The translations under genes were made by a program, and so were the position numbers. A model generated the notes under the pieces. The model was not told the origin of the DNA, made no database searches, and was given only the letters and a program-made list of their open reading frames with translations. This document shows, piece by piece, positions 1 to 8,272 of a stretch of DNA of 64,000 bases. The stretch's first letter is position 1; every line of letters starts with the position of its first letter. The stretch comes from a virus, in the IMG/VR virus record IMGVR_UViG_3300021171_000012, positions 1 through 64,000 of that record; one strand, given 5' to 3'.

Positions 1-962
1 TAAACTGCCGAGAGGGGTTGGCCCGTCGAAGCAGGGACTTTGGTGAAGATCGCCTGATTCGACGGCGTAAGGCCGGCTAGGTACATTGTCGAGGGCGATC
101 CGGCAGTGGAGCCGACAAACCATGCATAGGCCAGGGCTCCAGGGACAACAGTAACCGCCGCCGTAGCGCACTGAGTACCAGTCGGAGTTACGGTTGCAAT
201 GGCTGACGGTTGAGCAGAACCATTCCCGTAAGTGTCTGCTGAGCCGTCGGCGTTGATCTTCGTAAACTGGTTTGGAACGCCCCCGAGGCCCGTCGTTGCG
301 TTGTACGGGGTGTAGTTCAGGAAGCCGAAGCCCGTCAGAGCAACGCACGCGACATAGATCGCCCCCGTAAACGTTCCCGTCTTCCCAGTAACCGCGCCGG
401 CGGTCAATGTTGGCGTCGGAGTCGTACCGAGCCCGACTGATGCATTTGCGTTGATAAGGATCTTCTCTTCATCAATCATCAACGACCGAAGAGCTGATTG
501 GACGCTGATCCCGAGGGCCTCCGGGTTTAGATTCCGCGCGCCGAGTCGGGCCTCAAACGTCACACTTGACTCTAAACCGAGTGTCTTAAACGCCGCGACC
601 ATATCCTGTTCGGACACAGCAATGCGCGCACCGCGATTGCCTTCCGACACACCAGAGGAGATACCGTTGGTGTTGATCGCAACGATGCGTTTCCAGTGAT
701 AGGAATTGCCACCGTCAGCGCCAACCCGTGGGAGTCGGGAAATTCGCGGAATCAATTCCCTATACGGATAAAGCATCTGGACAACCTGGCTAAGGTCGTA
801 CCAGAGGAGGTTTGTCGCCTGTGAAACTGTATCGGCTTTTGAGAGAAATTCACTACCGAATTTCTTCATCAAAGATTCGCCGAAGCGCTCATTGGCTAGA
901 AGCGCACTGACAAACTCGTTGCCAATCCCGCCGTCGCCTGTGAAAGGAACCATCTCGGGCAT
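1..962 (-). CDS. Major capsid protein, HK97-fold type (C-terminus cut by window edge)
   Basis: Reading leftward from an ATG at 962, the frame stays open to base 1, giving about 320 residues without a stop. The N-terminus starts MPEMVPFTGDGG and continues with an amphipathic stretch (ANERFGESLMKKFGSEF), then LIPRISRLPRVGADG and an MIDEEKILINANAS segment, followed by an Ig-like Gly/Thr-rich part near the edge. This pattern, the size, and the place just downstream of the protease/scaffold gene fit a phage major capsid protein. It forms the shell after scaffold cleavage. The likely ribosome site is the aaaggacac run just before the ATG. The assignment rests on context and general resemblance; a tail-tube or decoration protein is less likely. 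Confidence 0.72.
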   Translation of the reverse strand, partial: MPEMVPFTGDGGIGNEFVSALLANERFGESLMKKFGSEFLSKADTVSQATNLLWYDLSQVVQMLYPYRELIPRISRLPRVGADGGNSYHWKRIVAINTNGISSGVSEGNRGARIAVSEQDMVAAFKTLGLESSVTFEARLGARNLNPEALGISVQSALRSLMIDEEKILINANASVGLGTTPTPTLTAGAVTGKTGTFTGAIYVACVALTGFGFLNYTPYNATTGLGGVPNQFTKINADGSADTYGNGSAQPSAIATVTPTGTQCATAAVTVVPGALAYAWFVGSTAGSPSTMYLAGLTPSNQAIFTKVPASTGQPLSAV

Positions 963-1013
963 TTGAATGTGTCCTTTAAAAGAATAAGGTTAAAGTAAAA
1001 TCAGATTTGGCTA

Positions 1014-3191
1014 TTAGCCGCCGACCGTTCCATGAAATGATGGGTCGAAGACATTCCGACCCTTACCGTTGACGATCATGTTGCCGATTAGCCGCCCAAC
1101 ACCAGCTTTACGAATCTCTTCGTCATTAGACGCAAGGGCATTGATACTAACGCCCTTCATAATGTCGGCATCTCCGAGGATTCCGCGGTTGTTCGCGGTT
1201 CCATCGCCGGCGAACTTTGCCGTGTCGAACAACGCAGGCCGGCGCCCATTGACAGGACCAGCGGGGAGTTTTTCGAGAACATCGACCCGCGCTTCAGCCG
1301 CCGCGGCTCGGACTAGAGCTTCAGCTTCCGTCGCTGATACATAGCCACGTTTTGCCATCTTTCCCGGAAAGCGAGCTTCAAGGGAGTGAAGCGGCGGCTC
1401 TGACCCACGCGCAGTCGAACCTGGCCCTGCCGTCGCAAGATCCCCCGGCGAAAGATCCTTAATACCCGGTGGAACCTCGTAGAACGAATCTCCGTCAGAG
1501 ACTTCCTGACCCCGCTGACCAGACCGCCCAGCAGCCTTCTTTAGCTGCATATTCGCTGCCTTGACAAACGTCTTTAATGTTGTCAAATTCCCGTATGCCT
1601 TCTGAAGCATCTTCATCGCTTCAGCATGGTCGAAATCGTCGGCATCCGGCTCAGCGGGCTTCTTAGCAGCTTTTGACACTTTTGCTAAATACGCCGCCTT
1701 GTGCATTCCATGAGCCGACTTAATCGCCGCCTCGCATTCCTTCATCTGTCCGCGAGCTTTCTTTAAGTTACCGCGGGCAATCTGGAGTCGCTGCATCCGT
1801 GAGGGCTGCTTACCAGCCTTAAGCATGTCTAAAACGGCCTTGCTAAGACCATCAGGAACAACTTCTTTCGTCGTCATATTCGCGCCCTTTCCATAGATTT
1901 GCATCAGAATTTCTTCAACACTTTCGCCAGTCTCAGAATTGTTACGCAATTTCATAAAATCATTGCCGTCCTTCCGAGACGGCCCCGGACGCCCAAGGTC
2001 GAACTCATGGCTTGATTCAACCTCGCCCTCGACAGAGGGAATCGAGAGTCCGCCTCTATCATCAGCATCGAGGGTCAGGAAGGACGGCGCTGCTGACACC
2101 TTTTCGGATTTAACCAAGTCGAATTGAGCAACGTCAATCGTGGCTTCAGCTTGGGCGATAAGACCTTTGGCGAATTTCTTCTTCCATTTATCAGGAAGCT
2201 GAACACCAAGTTCAGAGGCGCGGCGACGGATTAGCGCCCGCGCAGCATTAGGGTCTTTTGCCCGACCGATAGCTTGGCGAGCATTATCAAGATCGTTCTT
2301 ATTCTTAATTGGAAACCCACCACCTGGAAGCGCATTGCCTTGGGATGCCAGGTTCTGACGTTCTCTCGTACCAACGTCTCGCTTAGCTGCCATCTTGGCG
2401 CACTTTTTGCAATACATAACGCCGTGGGCTTTGCACGCGACCTTCTCCGGTCCAGCCGGTAGACTAAAACCGTCGTGGGCCGCTGGTGGGCCGGCCTTAG
2501 CTAACGTCTCGACAACCTGAGCCATCTTTCTAAGAGCGCGCGATTGCGGATCACGAAAGGGCTTTCTATCCGACTTTACTAGAAACGCCGCTGCATTTTT
2601 CGCCGACTTTTGAACCTCGAACTTACACTCCGGGTTCGCCGGGCGGTCGACAATAGACGTCTCGATCCACTCAATCTCGGTTATCGTATTGCCCGTTTTT
2701 GCGAGCTTCCGACCACCAATAGAGAATCCTTTATAGACCCCTTCAAGACACTTTTGCCACGCAGCTTCATCGACAATCTTCGCAGTAAGAAATAAACCCT
2801 TTGCATCAATGTTGGCTTCCTTACCAACACCAACTGCCGAGTTGGAGTGCATTTCGCGGACATTACGGTATTCCCAATACCCAGGAAGGGCTTTCTTAAT
2901 AGCATCTATTGCAATAATCTCACCGTCGAAATCGAGCGCGGGTGTTGATGCGTAGCCGGAAACAGTACGTTTTTCTTTGTCAATCTTTGAAATCGGAAGA
3001 AAGTAATTGAAATTCTCGGTCATTGAAATACCTTTCTGCACAACAGACCAAGCGCTGGCGAAAGCTCGCGACTCATCACCGTGTTTGTCATATTCAGAGT
3101 TCCAAACATGGAGCCATTGGCGGCGTTTTGTCTTATCTTTAATTTTTGCCTTAACATTCGCCGGAAGACTTTGAATGGTTGAATATGGCAT
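1014..3191 (-). CDS. ChaB / HK97-type prohead protease / scaffold fusion
   Basis: A 725-residue protein. Residues 1-55 (MPYSTIQSLPANVK..., ...AFASAWSVVQKG) look like a ChaB domain. Residues 60-210 look like an HK97-family prohead protease, with catalytic-type His in VREMHSNSAVGVGK, Ser in YKGFSIGGR, and the family signature SIVDRPANPE. A Cys cluster (CKAHGVMYCKKC) and a DUF6582-like stretch (GFPIKNKNDLDNARQAIGRA) follow, then a long Lys/Ala-rich helical region that probably acts as scaffold. I chose the ATG at 3191 because the frame upstream offers only a TTG at 3245, and the ChaB domain begins at MPYS. No Shine-Dalgarno lies just before it, because a hairpin sits there. The capsid gene follows downstream, as expected. 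Confidence 0.85.
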   Translation of the reverse strand: MPYSTIQSLPANVKAKIKDKTKRRQWLHVWNSEYDKHGDESRAFASAWSVVQKGISMTENFNYFLPISKIDKEKRTVSGYASTPALDFDGEIIAIDAIKKALPGYWEYRNVREMHSNSAVGVGKEANIDAKGLFLTAKIVDEAAWQKCLEGVYKGFSIGGRKLAKTGNTITEIEWIETSIVDRPANPECKFEVQKSAKNAAAFLVKSDRKPFRDPQSRALRKMAQVVETLAKAGPPAAHDGFSLPAGPEKVACKAHGVMYCKKCAKMAAKRDVGTRERQNLASQGNALPGGGFPIKNKNDLDNARQAIGRAKDPNAARALIRRRASELGVQLPDKWKKKFAKGLIAQAEATIDVAQFDLVKSEKVSAAPSFLTLDADDRGGLSIPSVEGEVESSHEFDLGRPGPSRKDGNDFMKLRNNSETGESVEEILMQIYGKGANMTTKEVVPDGLSKAVLDMLKAGKQPSRMQRLQIARGNLKKARGQMKECEAAIKSAHGMHKAAYLAKVSKAAKKPAEPDADDFDHAEAMKMLQKAYGNLTTLKTFVKAANMQLKKAAGRSGQRGQEVSDGDSFYEVPPGIKDLSPGDLATAGPGSTARGSEPPLHSLEARFPGKMAKRGYVSATEAEALVRAAAAEARVDVLEKLPAGPVNGRRPALFDTAKFAGDGTANNRGILGDADIMKGVSINALASNDEEIRKAGVGRLIGNMIVNGKGRNVFDPSFHGTVGG

Positions 3192-3205
3192 AATCAGTTG
3201 GGTGT

Positions 3206-3240
3206 TGCCCCCAAGAGAGTTATCATCTCTCCTGAGGGCA
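3206..3240 (-). promoter_or_regulatory. Strong hairpin in the protease gene leader
   Basis: Bases 3206-3219 pair with 3227-3240 (14 pairs including two G-U wobbles in the minus-strand RNA) around a 7-base loop. On the minus strand the stem contains AGGAG, and the hairpin ends 14 bases before the protease ATG. No T-run follows, so a rho-independent terminator is unlikely. It may sequester a ribosome site or protect the 5' end of an mRNA. Confidence 0.5.
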
Positions 3241-3686
3241 CCCAAGCGGGCTTATCTGATGCTCTTGCGCGCCGTGCTGCAAGCAGCAGGCGTGCTGACC
3301 AGCGCCGCACCCGTCGAGCGAGTCGGTGGGCAACCAGGGCCGACGAAGGATGCTTTGAATGGACCCTTCGCCCAGTCCTATCACCTCGGGTCTGCGGATT
3401 TCGATGCTCGACTAGGCTAGTCGGCTGGAATCTTCCCCCGATCCCACGAATATGCGCCTCGTTCAGTCGCATACTCTGACCAACAGAGCCGCCGAGCAAT
3501 TTTGTCCGAAGTTGCATGTTCAGATTCAACTAAATTGGAAATTCCAACCGAGCAGAAACAACATCCACTTTGGTCGACCGGTGCTTCGCTTATCCCCGCG
3601 CCGAGTTAGGGAGAACCAAGAGAAGTGCCGACGGATTTCAAGTGTCCAAGCCTGATCGTATGGTGGGGAGTGGCGATAAAACACCA
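3241..3686. other. 446-bp stretch without a confident gene
   Basis: It lies between the 75-residue gene and the protease gene, both on the minus strand. The only long frames are Arg-rich and resemble no known protein, including a minus frame that ends at 3194, two bases before the protease ATG. A GCTCTGTTGGTCAGAG run on the minus strand (3473-3488) resembles a tRNA D-arm, but no matching T-arm follows. A leader or promoter for the capsid module is possible. Confidence 0.4.
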
Positions 3687-3914
3687 TCATGGATTTAGGC
3701 CCTCTGCCCCGGCGCCGGGAATGACCCCGGTTTGAAGCTGGAGCATCATCTGAGACATGAGCGCCACGGCGTCCTTATAAACCGCGGCGCCAGAGAATTG
3801 AACTGTGAGGCCGGTGTTGGTTGCTGACACAACCATCGTCGCGGCGTTGTTCGCCTGATCGGTGACGGTAAAGGTTGTCGTGGTTCCGCTAACCGACTTT
3901 GAAACTGATGCCAT
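3687..3914 (-). CDS. Small Thr/Ala-rich protein, unknown
   Basis: 75 residues, starting MASVSKSVSGTTTTFTV. The composition (Thr, Val, Ala) and alternating pattern suggest a beta-rich N-terminal half, then a short helix with DAVALMSQMMLQLQ. I do not recognise a family. It sits 11 bases downstream of the coiled-coil membrane protein and upstream of the gene-poor stretch before the protease. A ribosome site, aggag, precedes the ATG. A small virion or assembly protein is plausible from position only. Confidence 0.6.
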   Translation of the reverse strand: MASVSKSVSGTTTTFTVTDQANNAATMVVSATNTGLTVQFSGAAVYKDAVALMSQMMLQLQTGVIPGAGAEGLNP

Positions 3915-3925
3915 TTGAAATTCTC

Positions 3926-4612
3926 CTAGTGATGAATTGCAGTAACAATAGCTGTAGCGACGGCGACGAAGAACATACCCGCCGCAAACATCCAGGCGAT
4001 CATCTCACTCCGGCCACCGACATGACCTTTCGTTGTATCTTCAGATGCTCGTAAATTTACAACAGCTTTAGTAAGGGTTTCCAGGGCTTGCGAAGTAGCT
4101 GGGTCGCTAACGCTAGCCCGACCAGCGTATTCATAACGAAACTGCTCAACCCGATTTAGGCGTTCATTAAGCGGAGAAGATACCGCAGTCAATTGATCAT
4201 TGAAACTCTTGGTTAACGCAGCGATTTGATCTTGGGTTGCCTTCGTCAGGGTCGTTATCTGATTTGACAAGCTGGTTGTCACTTTGTCTAACTGCGTTGA
4301 AATCAACTCGGAGGTTGTCTTGACTTGGGTTGTGAGTATAGCCGAAATCTGTTCATCATTCTTCGATCGCAATTGTGCAAGATCATCAATTCGTTTCGTT
4401 TCTGCTAAACGCATGGCATTTTGGTATCTAGTTTCTGCGTCACGTAAACCATCTTGGCGTCTTGATTCCGCATCAACTAGGGCAAGAACATTCTCAGTCG
4501 GATCAATGACCGGCGCCCCGAAACGATCGACACCCAAGCCGGAGCCGGCTGTACCATTAGTAGTAGTAGTAGTAGCCCTAGGACGGCGTATTTGTCTAGT
4601 AGCAGCGGCCAT
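3926..4612 (-). CDS. Coiled-coil protein with C-terminal membrane segment
   Basis: 228 residues. The N-terminus is Thr/Arg-rich, including a five-Thr run encoded by repeated triplets. Residues 35-60 (ENVLALVDAESRRQDGLRD) match a segment seen in many phage proteins that begin with DPTxNVLxLV and RQDxLR. Residues 60-175 are a long Gln/Thr/Leu-rich coiled coil, and residues 200-224 form one transmembrane helix (MIAWMFAAGMFFVAVATAIVT). Phage homologues of this architecture are mostly unannotated. It may anchor a rod-like domain in the inner membrane. Stop and the upstream methyltransferase gene are adjacent, so the genes are probably translated together. Confidence 0.78.
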   Translation of the reverse strand: MAAATRQIRRPRATTTTTNGTAGSGLGVDRFGAPVIDPTENVLALVDAESRRQDGLRDAETRYQNAMRLAETKRIDDLAQLRSKNDEQISAILTTQVKTTSELISTQLDKVTTSLSNQITTLTKATQDQIAALTKSFNDQLTAVSSPLNERLNRVEQFRYEYAGRASVSDPATSQALETLTKAVVNLRASEDTTKGHVGGRSEMIAWMFAAGMFFVAVATAIVTAIHH

Positions 4613-5185
4613 CTAGGGAAGCCGGTGCATGGTGTCGGGAAAGCAATCAGCCACAAACGCAGTACGCTCCGAGAATGGCTGTTTCCCGAAAACTGCTACG
4701 AAATCTTGCCAACCTTCTGGCCCTGGCGGCCGGAGGAAGCTCTCGATTAGGTCAATTTCATGTCCATTAAACCTTGCCCAAGATTCTAACGCCCTTCCGG
4801 CGTCGGGATAAAACCGCCAAGCATCAATTGGATGTCGATGAACTGGGCCGCCAACAGGGGCAGAGATATAAATAAAACCGCCGCGGCGAACGACTCTCGA
4901 CATTTCTATAAAAGTCAGCCAGAAGAACTGATCGTGCTCGAAGCAGGATGTTGAGACTATTAAGTCACAGTCACCCTCGGCAAAAGGGAAATTGTATGGA
5001 TTCGACAAGACGATATTCACGTTCTTTCCGTCGAACAAGTCCGCGCCACAATAGTTCATTCCCGATGGAACAAAATCTTTCAGGGTTCCATTAATATCCA
5101 TAGAGCCGATGTCGAGGACTGTCCCCGTCTCTCGGCCATAGATTTTGAAGAACGCCTGACCTGTTTGCCGCGCGGTGTCGTGCAT
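4613..5185 (-). CDS. SAM-dependent methyltransferase (class I fold)
   Basis: 190 residues. The motifs expected of Methyltransf_11-type enzymes are visible: motif I as VLDIGSMDINGT near residue 24, a later acidic CDLIVSTSCFEHD (motif IV region) and VVRRGGFIYISAP (motif V/VI region). The substrate cannot be read from the sequence. Its neighbours are glycosyltransferase-like genes, so modification of a sugar or of a surface protein is more likely than DNA methylation; no DPPY-type DNA-methylase motif is present. Cytosolic. The gene ends directly before the coiled-coil membrane gene. Confidence 0.78.
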   Translation of the reverse strand: MHDTARQTGQAFFKIYGRETGTVLDIGSMDINGTLKDFVPSGMNYCGADLFDGKNVNIVLSNPYNFPFAEGDCDLIVSTSCFEHDQFFWLTFIEMSRVVRRGGFIYISAPVGGPVHRHPIDAWRFYPDAGRALESWARFNGHEIDLIESFLRPPGPEGWQDFVAVFGKQPFSERTAFVADCFPDTMHRLP

Positions 5186-5190
5186 CTAGG

Positions 5191-5454
5191 TTACTTCTGG
5201 CGTATTGAAATTGTAATCATGTCGTTTGCCCAACCCTCTCGCGGTTCGTGATTGGGGTTTGAATGTCCACTCATCGAGACATAGAATTGCTTGCTCTGGT
5301 CTCCAACTGTGCCGCTAGCAATAATTGTGGACATTGCAGCTAGAGCAGCATCGAATTGGTCGCTGCATTCGGGGTTTTGACTGAGTGCAGATTCTTTCAT
5401 CGTATTAACGTCGGAACTCGGGTCAGGCAATGTTGCACTAACTGACCAACTCAT
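5191..5454 (-). CDS. Small protein of unknown function
   Basis: 87 residues, MSWSVSATLPDPSSDV..., with a central helix (DQFDAALAAMSTIIASGTV) and a C-terminal strand pair (QFYVSMSGHSNPNH and DMITISIRQ). I do not recognise a named family, though short proteins of this layout occur near phage tail and decoration genes. The ATG has aggag at a good distance. It lies between the DUF5672-like glycosyltransferase and the methyltransferase and is probably co-transcribed with them. Confidence 0.62.
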   Translation of the reverse strand: MSWSVSATLPDPSSDVNTMKESALSQNPECSDQFDAALAAMSTIIASGTVGDQSKQFYVSMSGHSNPNHEPREGWANDMITISIRQK

Positions 5455-5466
5455 ATCAGGACTCCT

Positions 5467-6168
5467 TTAGTTAGCTTCCGGCAATTCGCGCCACTCAGGT
5501 TTGGATCGTAGATAGTCCGTCGCGAGGTCCATCCGAGCTATTAGATCACCATAGCAAAGCATTTTGGGCCAGTTGAATATTCCATGGAACCCGAATGTCG
5601 GTTGTGAGGGCCGTGGGCCGCGCTCAAAGCTAAATTGCTCTGCTGTTCTTTCTGGTGCCCATTCAAACCCGCAGCGAATTTCTAGGTCCATTCTATAGCG
5701 TCGGCAGAGGGTATCATCTTCCGGTGTTTGAACGGGAATCGACTCCTGGTGTCGGGCGATATAGTTCATTAACCGCGTCGAGCGCAAACTAAAGCCGCCA
5801 TTTCCAACCCGCAGACCGCGGTGCCAGGGCCACTTAGCTCCGATATAGTCGAACCGTTGCCAATCATCCCGCCACATAGCGCCATCTGTGACCCATCCAT
5901 CGTATTGAATGATGAGTGCAAAGTGAGTCCCTAGATGCTTCGGTACAAGATACCACAAAACGCGCTCAACCTCTTGCATGTTCCGAATTGCGGGAACTTC
6001 AATCTCCTGGACGTCTAAATCGCCTGCAATTCTCTCCGGGGTATCGCTAATGATCATAACGTCGCCTGGAGTTATCTGATTTAGCGTATCGACAAGTGCA
6101 AGCCGTGACAACTCATGCTCAACCGCGTCGATGATAACAACCGTAACATCGGGCAGAGCAGTTGTCAT
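5467..6168 (-). CDS. DUF5672-like glycosyltransferase-related protein
   Basis: 233 residues from the ATG at 6168, which overlaps the TPR gene stop as ATGA. It shows the DUF5672 layout: a strand-loop start (VTVVIIDAVEH), then HFALIIQYDGWVTD, FDYIGAKWPWH, GNGGFSLRSTRLM, PEDDTLCRRYR and FGFHGIFNWPKML. In bacteria DUF5672 often sits next to or within glycosyltransferases and has a GT-A-like core. The phage copy probably helps attach sugars to a virion protein or to a host surface. No signal peptide or membrane segment. Confidence 0.78.
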   Translation of the reverse strand: MTTALPDVTVVIIDAVEHELSRLALVDTLNQITPGDVMIISDTPERIAGDLDVQEIEVPAIRNMQEVERVLWYLVPKHLGTHFALIIQYDGWVTDGAMWRDDWQRFDYIGAKWPWHRGLRVGNGGFSLRSTRLMNYIARHQESIPVQTPEDDTLCRRYRMDLEIRCGFEWAPERTAEQFSFERGPRPSQPTFGFHGIFNWPKMLCYGDLIARMDLATDYLRSKPEWRELPEAN

Positions 6169-7559
6169 GCGACTTTCAGCTCCTCCGCGGGTGGAACATA
6201 CTCTTGAACTCGGCGCCGAACGCGGCGCATTACATTCTTCCAATCCTTTGGCTCCGTCTGCCAGAAGATTTCCATACTATTATACCACGGTCGCCCTGTG
6301 CCGTTCTGAATATCCCACCAGCGCCAGCACTTACAGTAGCCGGAAAGCATTATAGTCGGCTTACCGAGCGCCGCGCTAAGGTGCGCGACTGCGGTATCGA
6401 CAGTCACAACCAGATCAAGCGCGGCTACAAACGAAGCCGTATCAGACCAATCGCTAAGATGTTTAGTCGGATCTTCAATAAGCGCCGAAACTCCCAAGGT
6501 CTCAATCGCCTTTGCATCTTCGCTAACTTGGAGGGACCATAGTTTAACATGTGGAAGAGCAGCCAGCGGCAAAAATAGCTCTAATGGAACATTCCGTCGG
6601 CGCCAATCAGTATTTATGTCATTCCTATTCCCAGAGGACCAACAAATTCCAACATTGTAAAAGCCCTCACCAATAGTGCCGAGAACGGTCTTTTTTGTCG
6701 GAACTAAATACGCTGCGCCGCTTATATCGTCGGGAACTGTTCTGAGCCATCGCAGAGCGGAGAACATTGGTGAATGGAAATCGAACTTCTTAGCGTCCTC
6801 ATCGGTAATTCTCTCAACGTCAATAACATCCACTCCTTCCCACCGTTGCGCGGCGATAAATTCGCACATAGAAACGGGCAAACCGAGCGTAACCCGCTTC
6901 GCCCCTATATTAAGAAGGTTCTTCGCGAACCGAACGCACATAATTGCGTCCCCGTAACCCTGCTCAGAATGAAGCAGGATATTCTTATTTTGTAGACTCT
7001 CGCCTTTCCACTCGGGGATGTTGAAGTCCCAAGGAAGAAGATGCTTGAGCTTATACCATCGGCTTTCATAGTCTTCCCAAGAAGAGGGGAAGTTTTTTCC
7101 GTCGGCCATGAGGAAGTAACACCTGTCAGTCAGCGCACCAATGTTATTCGGCCCTAATTCGAGTGCCCGATCAATACACTCTAGGGCTTCTTTATTTCTC
7201 GACATCCTGCCGTATAGTAGCGCCAGGTTGTGCCAGATAGCTGGATCGTCGGGGGACATATCCGCTGCTTTCTTAAGCGCCGCCTCGGCCTCGATAAAGC
7301 GAAACGAGCGCATTAGGATATTACCGTAGTTACTCCAATGCAACGGGATATCTGGTCGGATGTTAATAACTCGCTCCCATAAGGTCGCCGAGGCTATTAG
7401 TTTTTCTTGATTATCCAATACAACTGCGAGGCTCGACATTGCGGGCCAAAAATTGGGCGCCTCGCGCAGAGCAGCTTGGAAATACATCGACGCACTGTCG
7501 AGATTTCCCTTGGAGTAGAAGTCCGCTCCGGTCTGAAGAAGCTCAACGGCGGTTGGCAT
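6165..7559 (-). CDS. TPR repeats fused to a glycosyltransferase-like domain
   Basis: 464 residues. Residues 1-170 hold about four tetratricopeptide repeats (for example GNLDSASMYFQAALREAPNF and MSRNKEALECIDRALELGPN). Residues 195-440 look like a GT-B fold of the GT9/heptosyltransferase kind: LLHSEQGYGDAIMCVRFAKN, YNVGICWSSGNRNDIN, and DLVVTVDTAVAHLSAALGKP, the usual nucleotide-sugar-binding C-terminal motif. Bacterial proteins with this fusion are O-GlcNAc-transferase-like or adhesin glycosyltransferases. With the DUF5672 gene it forms a sugar-transfer pair in the decoration island. Acceptor unknown; a virion protein is a reasonable guess. Confidence 0.8.
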   Translation of the reverse strand: MPTAVELLQTGADFYSKGNLDSASMYFQAALREAPNFWPAMSSLAVVLDNQEKLIASATLWERVINIRPDIPLHWSNYGNILMRSFRFIEAEAALKKAADMSPDDPAIWHNLALLYGRMSRNKEALECIDRALELGPNNIGALTDRCYFLMADGKNFPSSWEDYESRWYKLKHLLPWDFNIPEWKGESLQNKNILLHSEQGYGDAIMCVRFAKNLLNIGAKRVTLGLPVSMCEFIAAQRWEGVDVIDVERITDEDAKKFDFHSPMFSALRWLRTVPDDISGAAYLVPTKKTVLGTIGEGFYNVGICWSSGNRNDINTDWRRRNVPLELFLPLAALPHVKLWSLQVSEDAKAIETLGVSALIEDPTKHLSDWSDTASFVAALDLVVTVDTAVAHLSAALGKPTIMLSGYCKCWRWWDIQNGTGRPWYNSMEIFWQTEPKDWKNVMRRVRRRVQEYVPPAEELKVA

Positions 7560-7564
7560 CGGGT

Positions 7565-8257
7565 TTAGATGTCCGCAACAAGGAATGTCGCTTGGAAACC
7601 GTAGGTGTGGGTTCCATTAGGCGCGGTTGACGGCTGAACACACCCGCCTGCCGCTTGCGCTGCTGAAACGACCCAGCCTGTATCCGCCCCGTCGACATTA
7701 GCTTTCACAATAGCGAAGGACTGGAAGCCAGGGCTAACAGGGAGACCGAAGATATTCAGCGTGTCGGATTGCATAACCGGCGAGGCGCCGCCCACGAGTC
7801 CTGACACAACAATCGAATTCACATGCGAAACGCCCTTCGACGTGTTCTGGCTTAAGACAGTGGCGGCGGTAACGAGCGAAAGGACATCGGTTGTAACCGT
7901 TCCATCATTAGCAATATAGCTGATCGCAGCTTGGCCGGCAGTGATTGTCCCCGTCGTTGGATCGACCCGGAAGGAGATCATCCGAGGATAATCGGGTTGG
8001 TTTGCAATCGTCGCGGAGCCGTTTGCTAGTGTTGCTGAAGCGACAATTCTACCAACAACTCCTGCTGCTGGGGCCGGCGTTAGTGGATACCAGATATTCA
8101 CATTGTTAACGAAAATCCCACCTGCGCGAAGAATATCCAATGCATCACGACTGTCGACAGTAACATTCCCTGCGGCATCTGCGGCAAGGACTCCAGAGAA
8201 TCCTGTCTGAATCGTACCGCCAATGGCGGAAATGTTCATCTTAACTAGTGTTGCCAT
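7565..8257 (-). CDS. Probable virion decoration or fibre-associated protein
   Basis: 230 residues, Ala/Gly/Val/Thr-rich with many predicted beta strands and no motif I can name. It begins MATLVKMNISAIGGTIQTGF and ends in FLVADI. Residue composition and a strong aggag ribosome site match the neighbouring structural genes. A capsid or tail decoration role is inferred from position between a Pro-rich repeat protein and the glycosyltransferases; the latter might modify it. Confidence 0.6.
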   Translation of the reverse strand: MATLVKMNISAIGGTIQTGFSGVLAADAAGNVTVDSRDALDILRAGGIFVNNVNIWYPLTPAPAAGVVGRIVASATLANGSATIANQPDYPRMISFRVDPTTGTITAGQAAISYIANDGTVTTDVLSLVTAATVLSQNTSKGVSHVNSIVVSGLVGGASPVMQSDTLNIFGLPVSPGFQSFAIVKANVDGADTGWVVSAAQAAGGCVQPSTAPNGTHTYGFQATFLVADI

Positions 8258-8272
8258 TTAAAATCTCCTTAA

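Noticed and set aside
3473-3488. tRNA-like D-arm sequence on the minus strand
   Set aside because: No 7-base anticodon loop and no T-arm with TTCRA can be fitted in the following 60 bases.
3194-3529. 111-residue minus-strand frame before the protease gene
   Set aside because: Arg-rich composition like a shadow frame, no ribosome site and no recognisable domain; only its stop position is suggestive.
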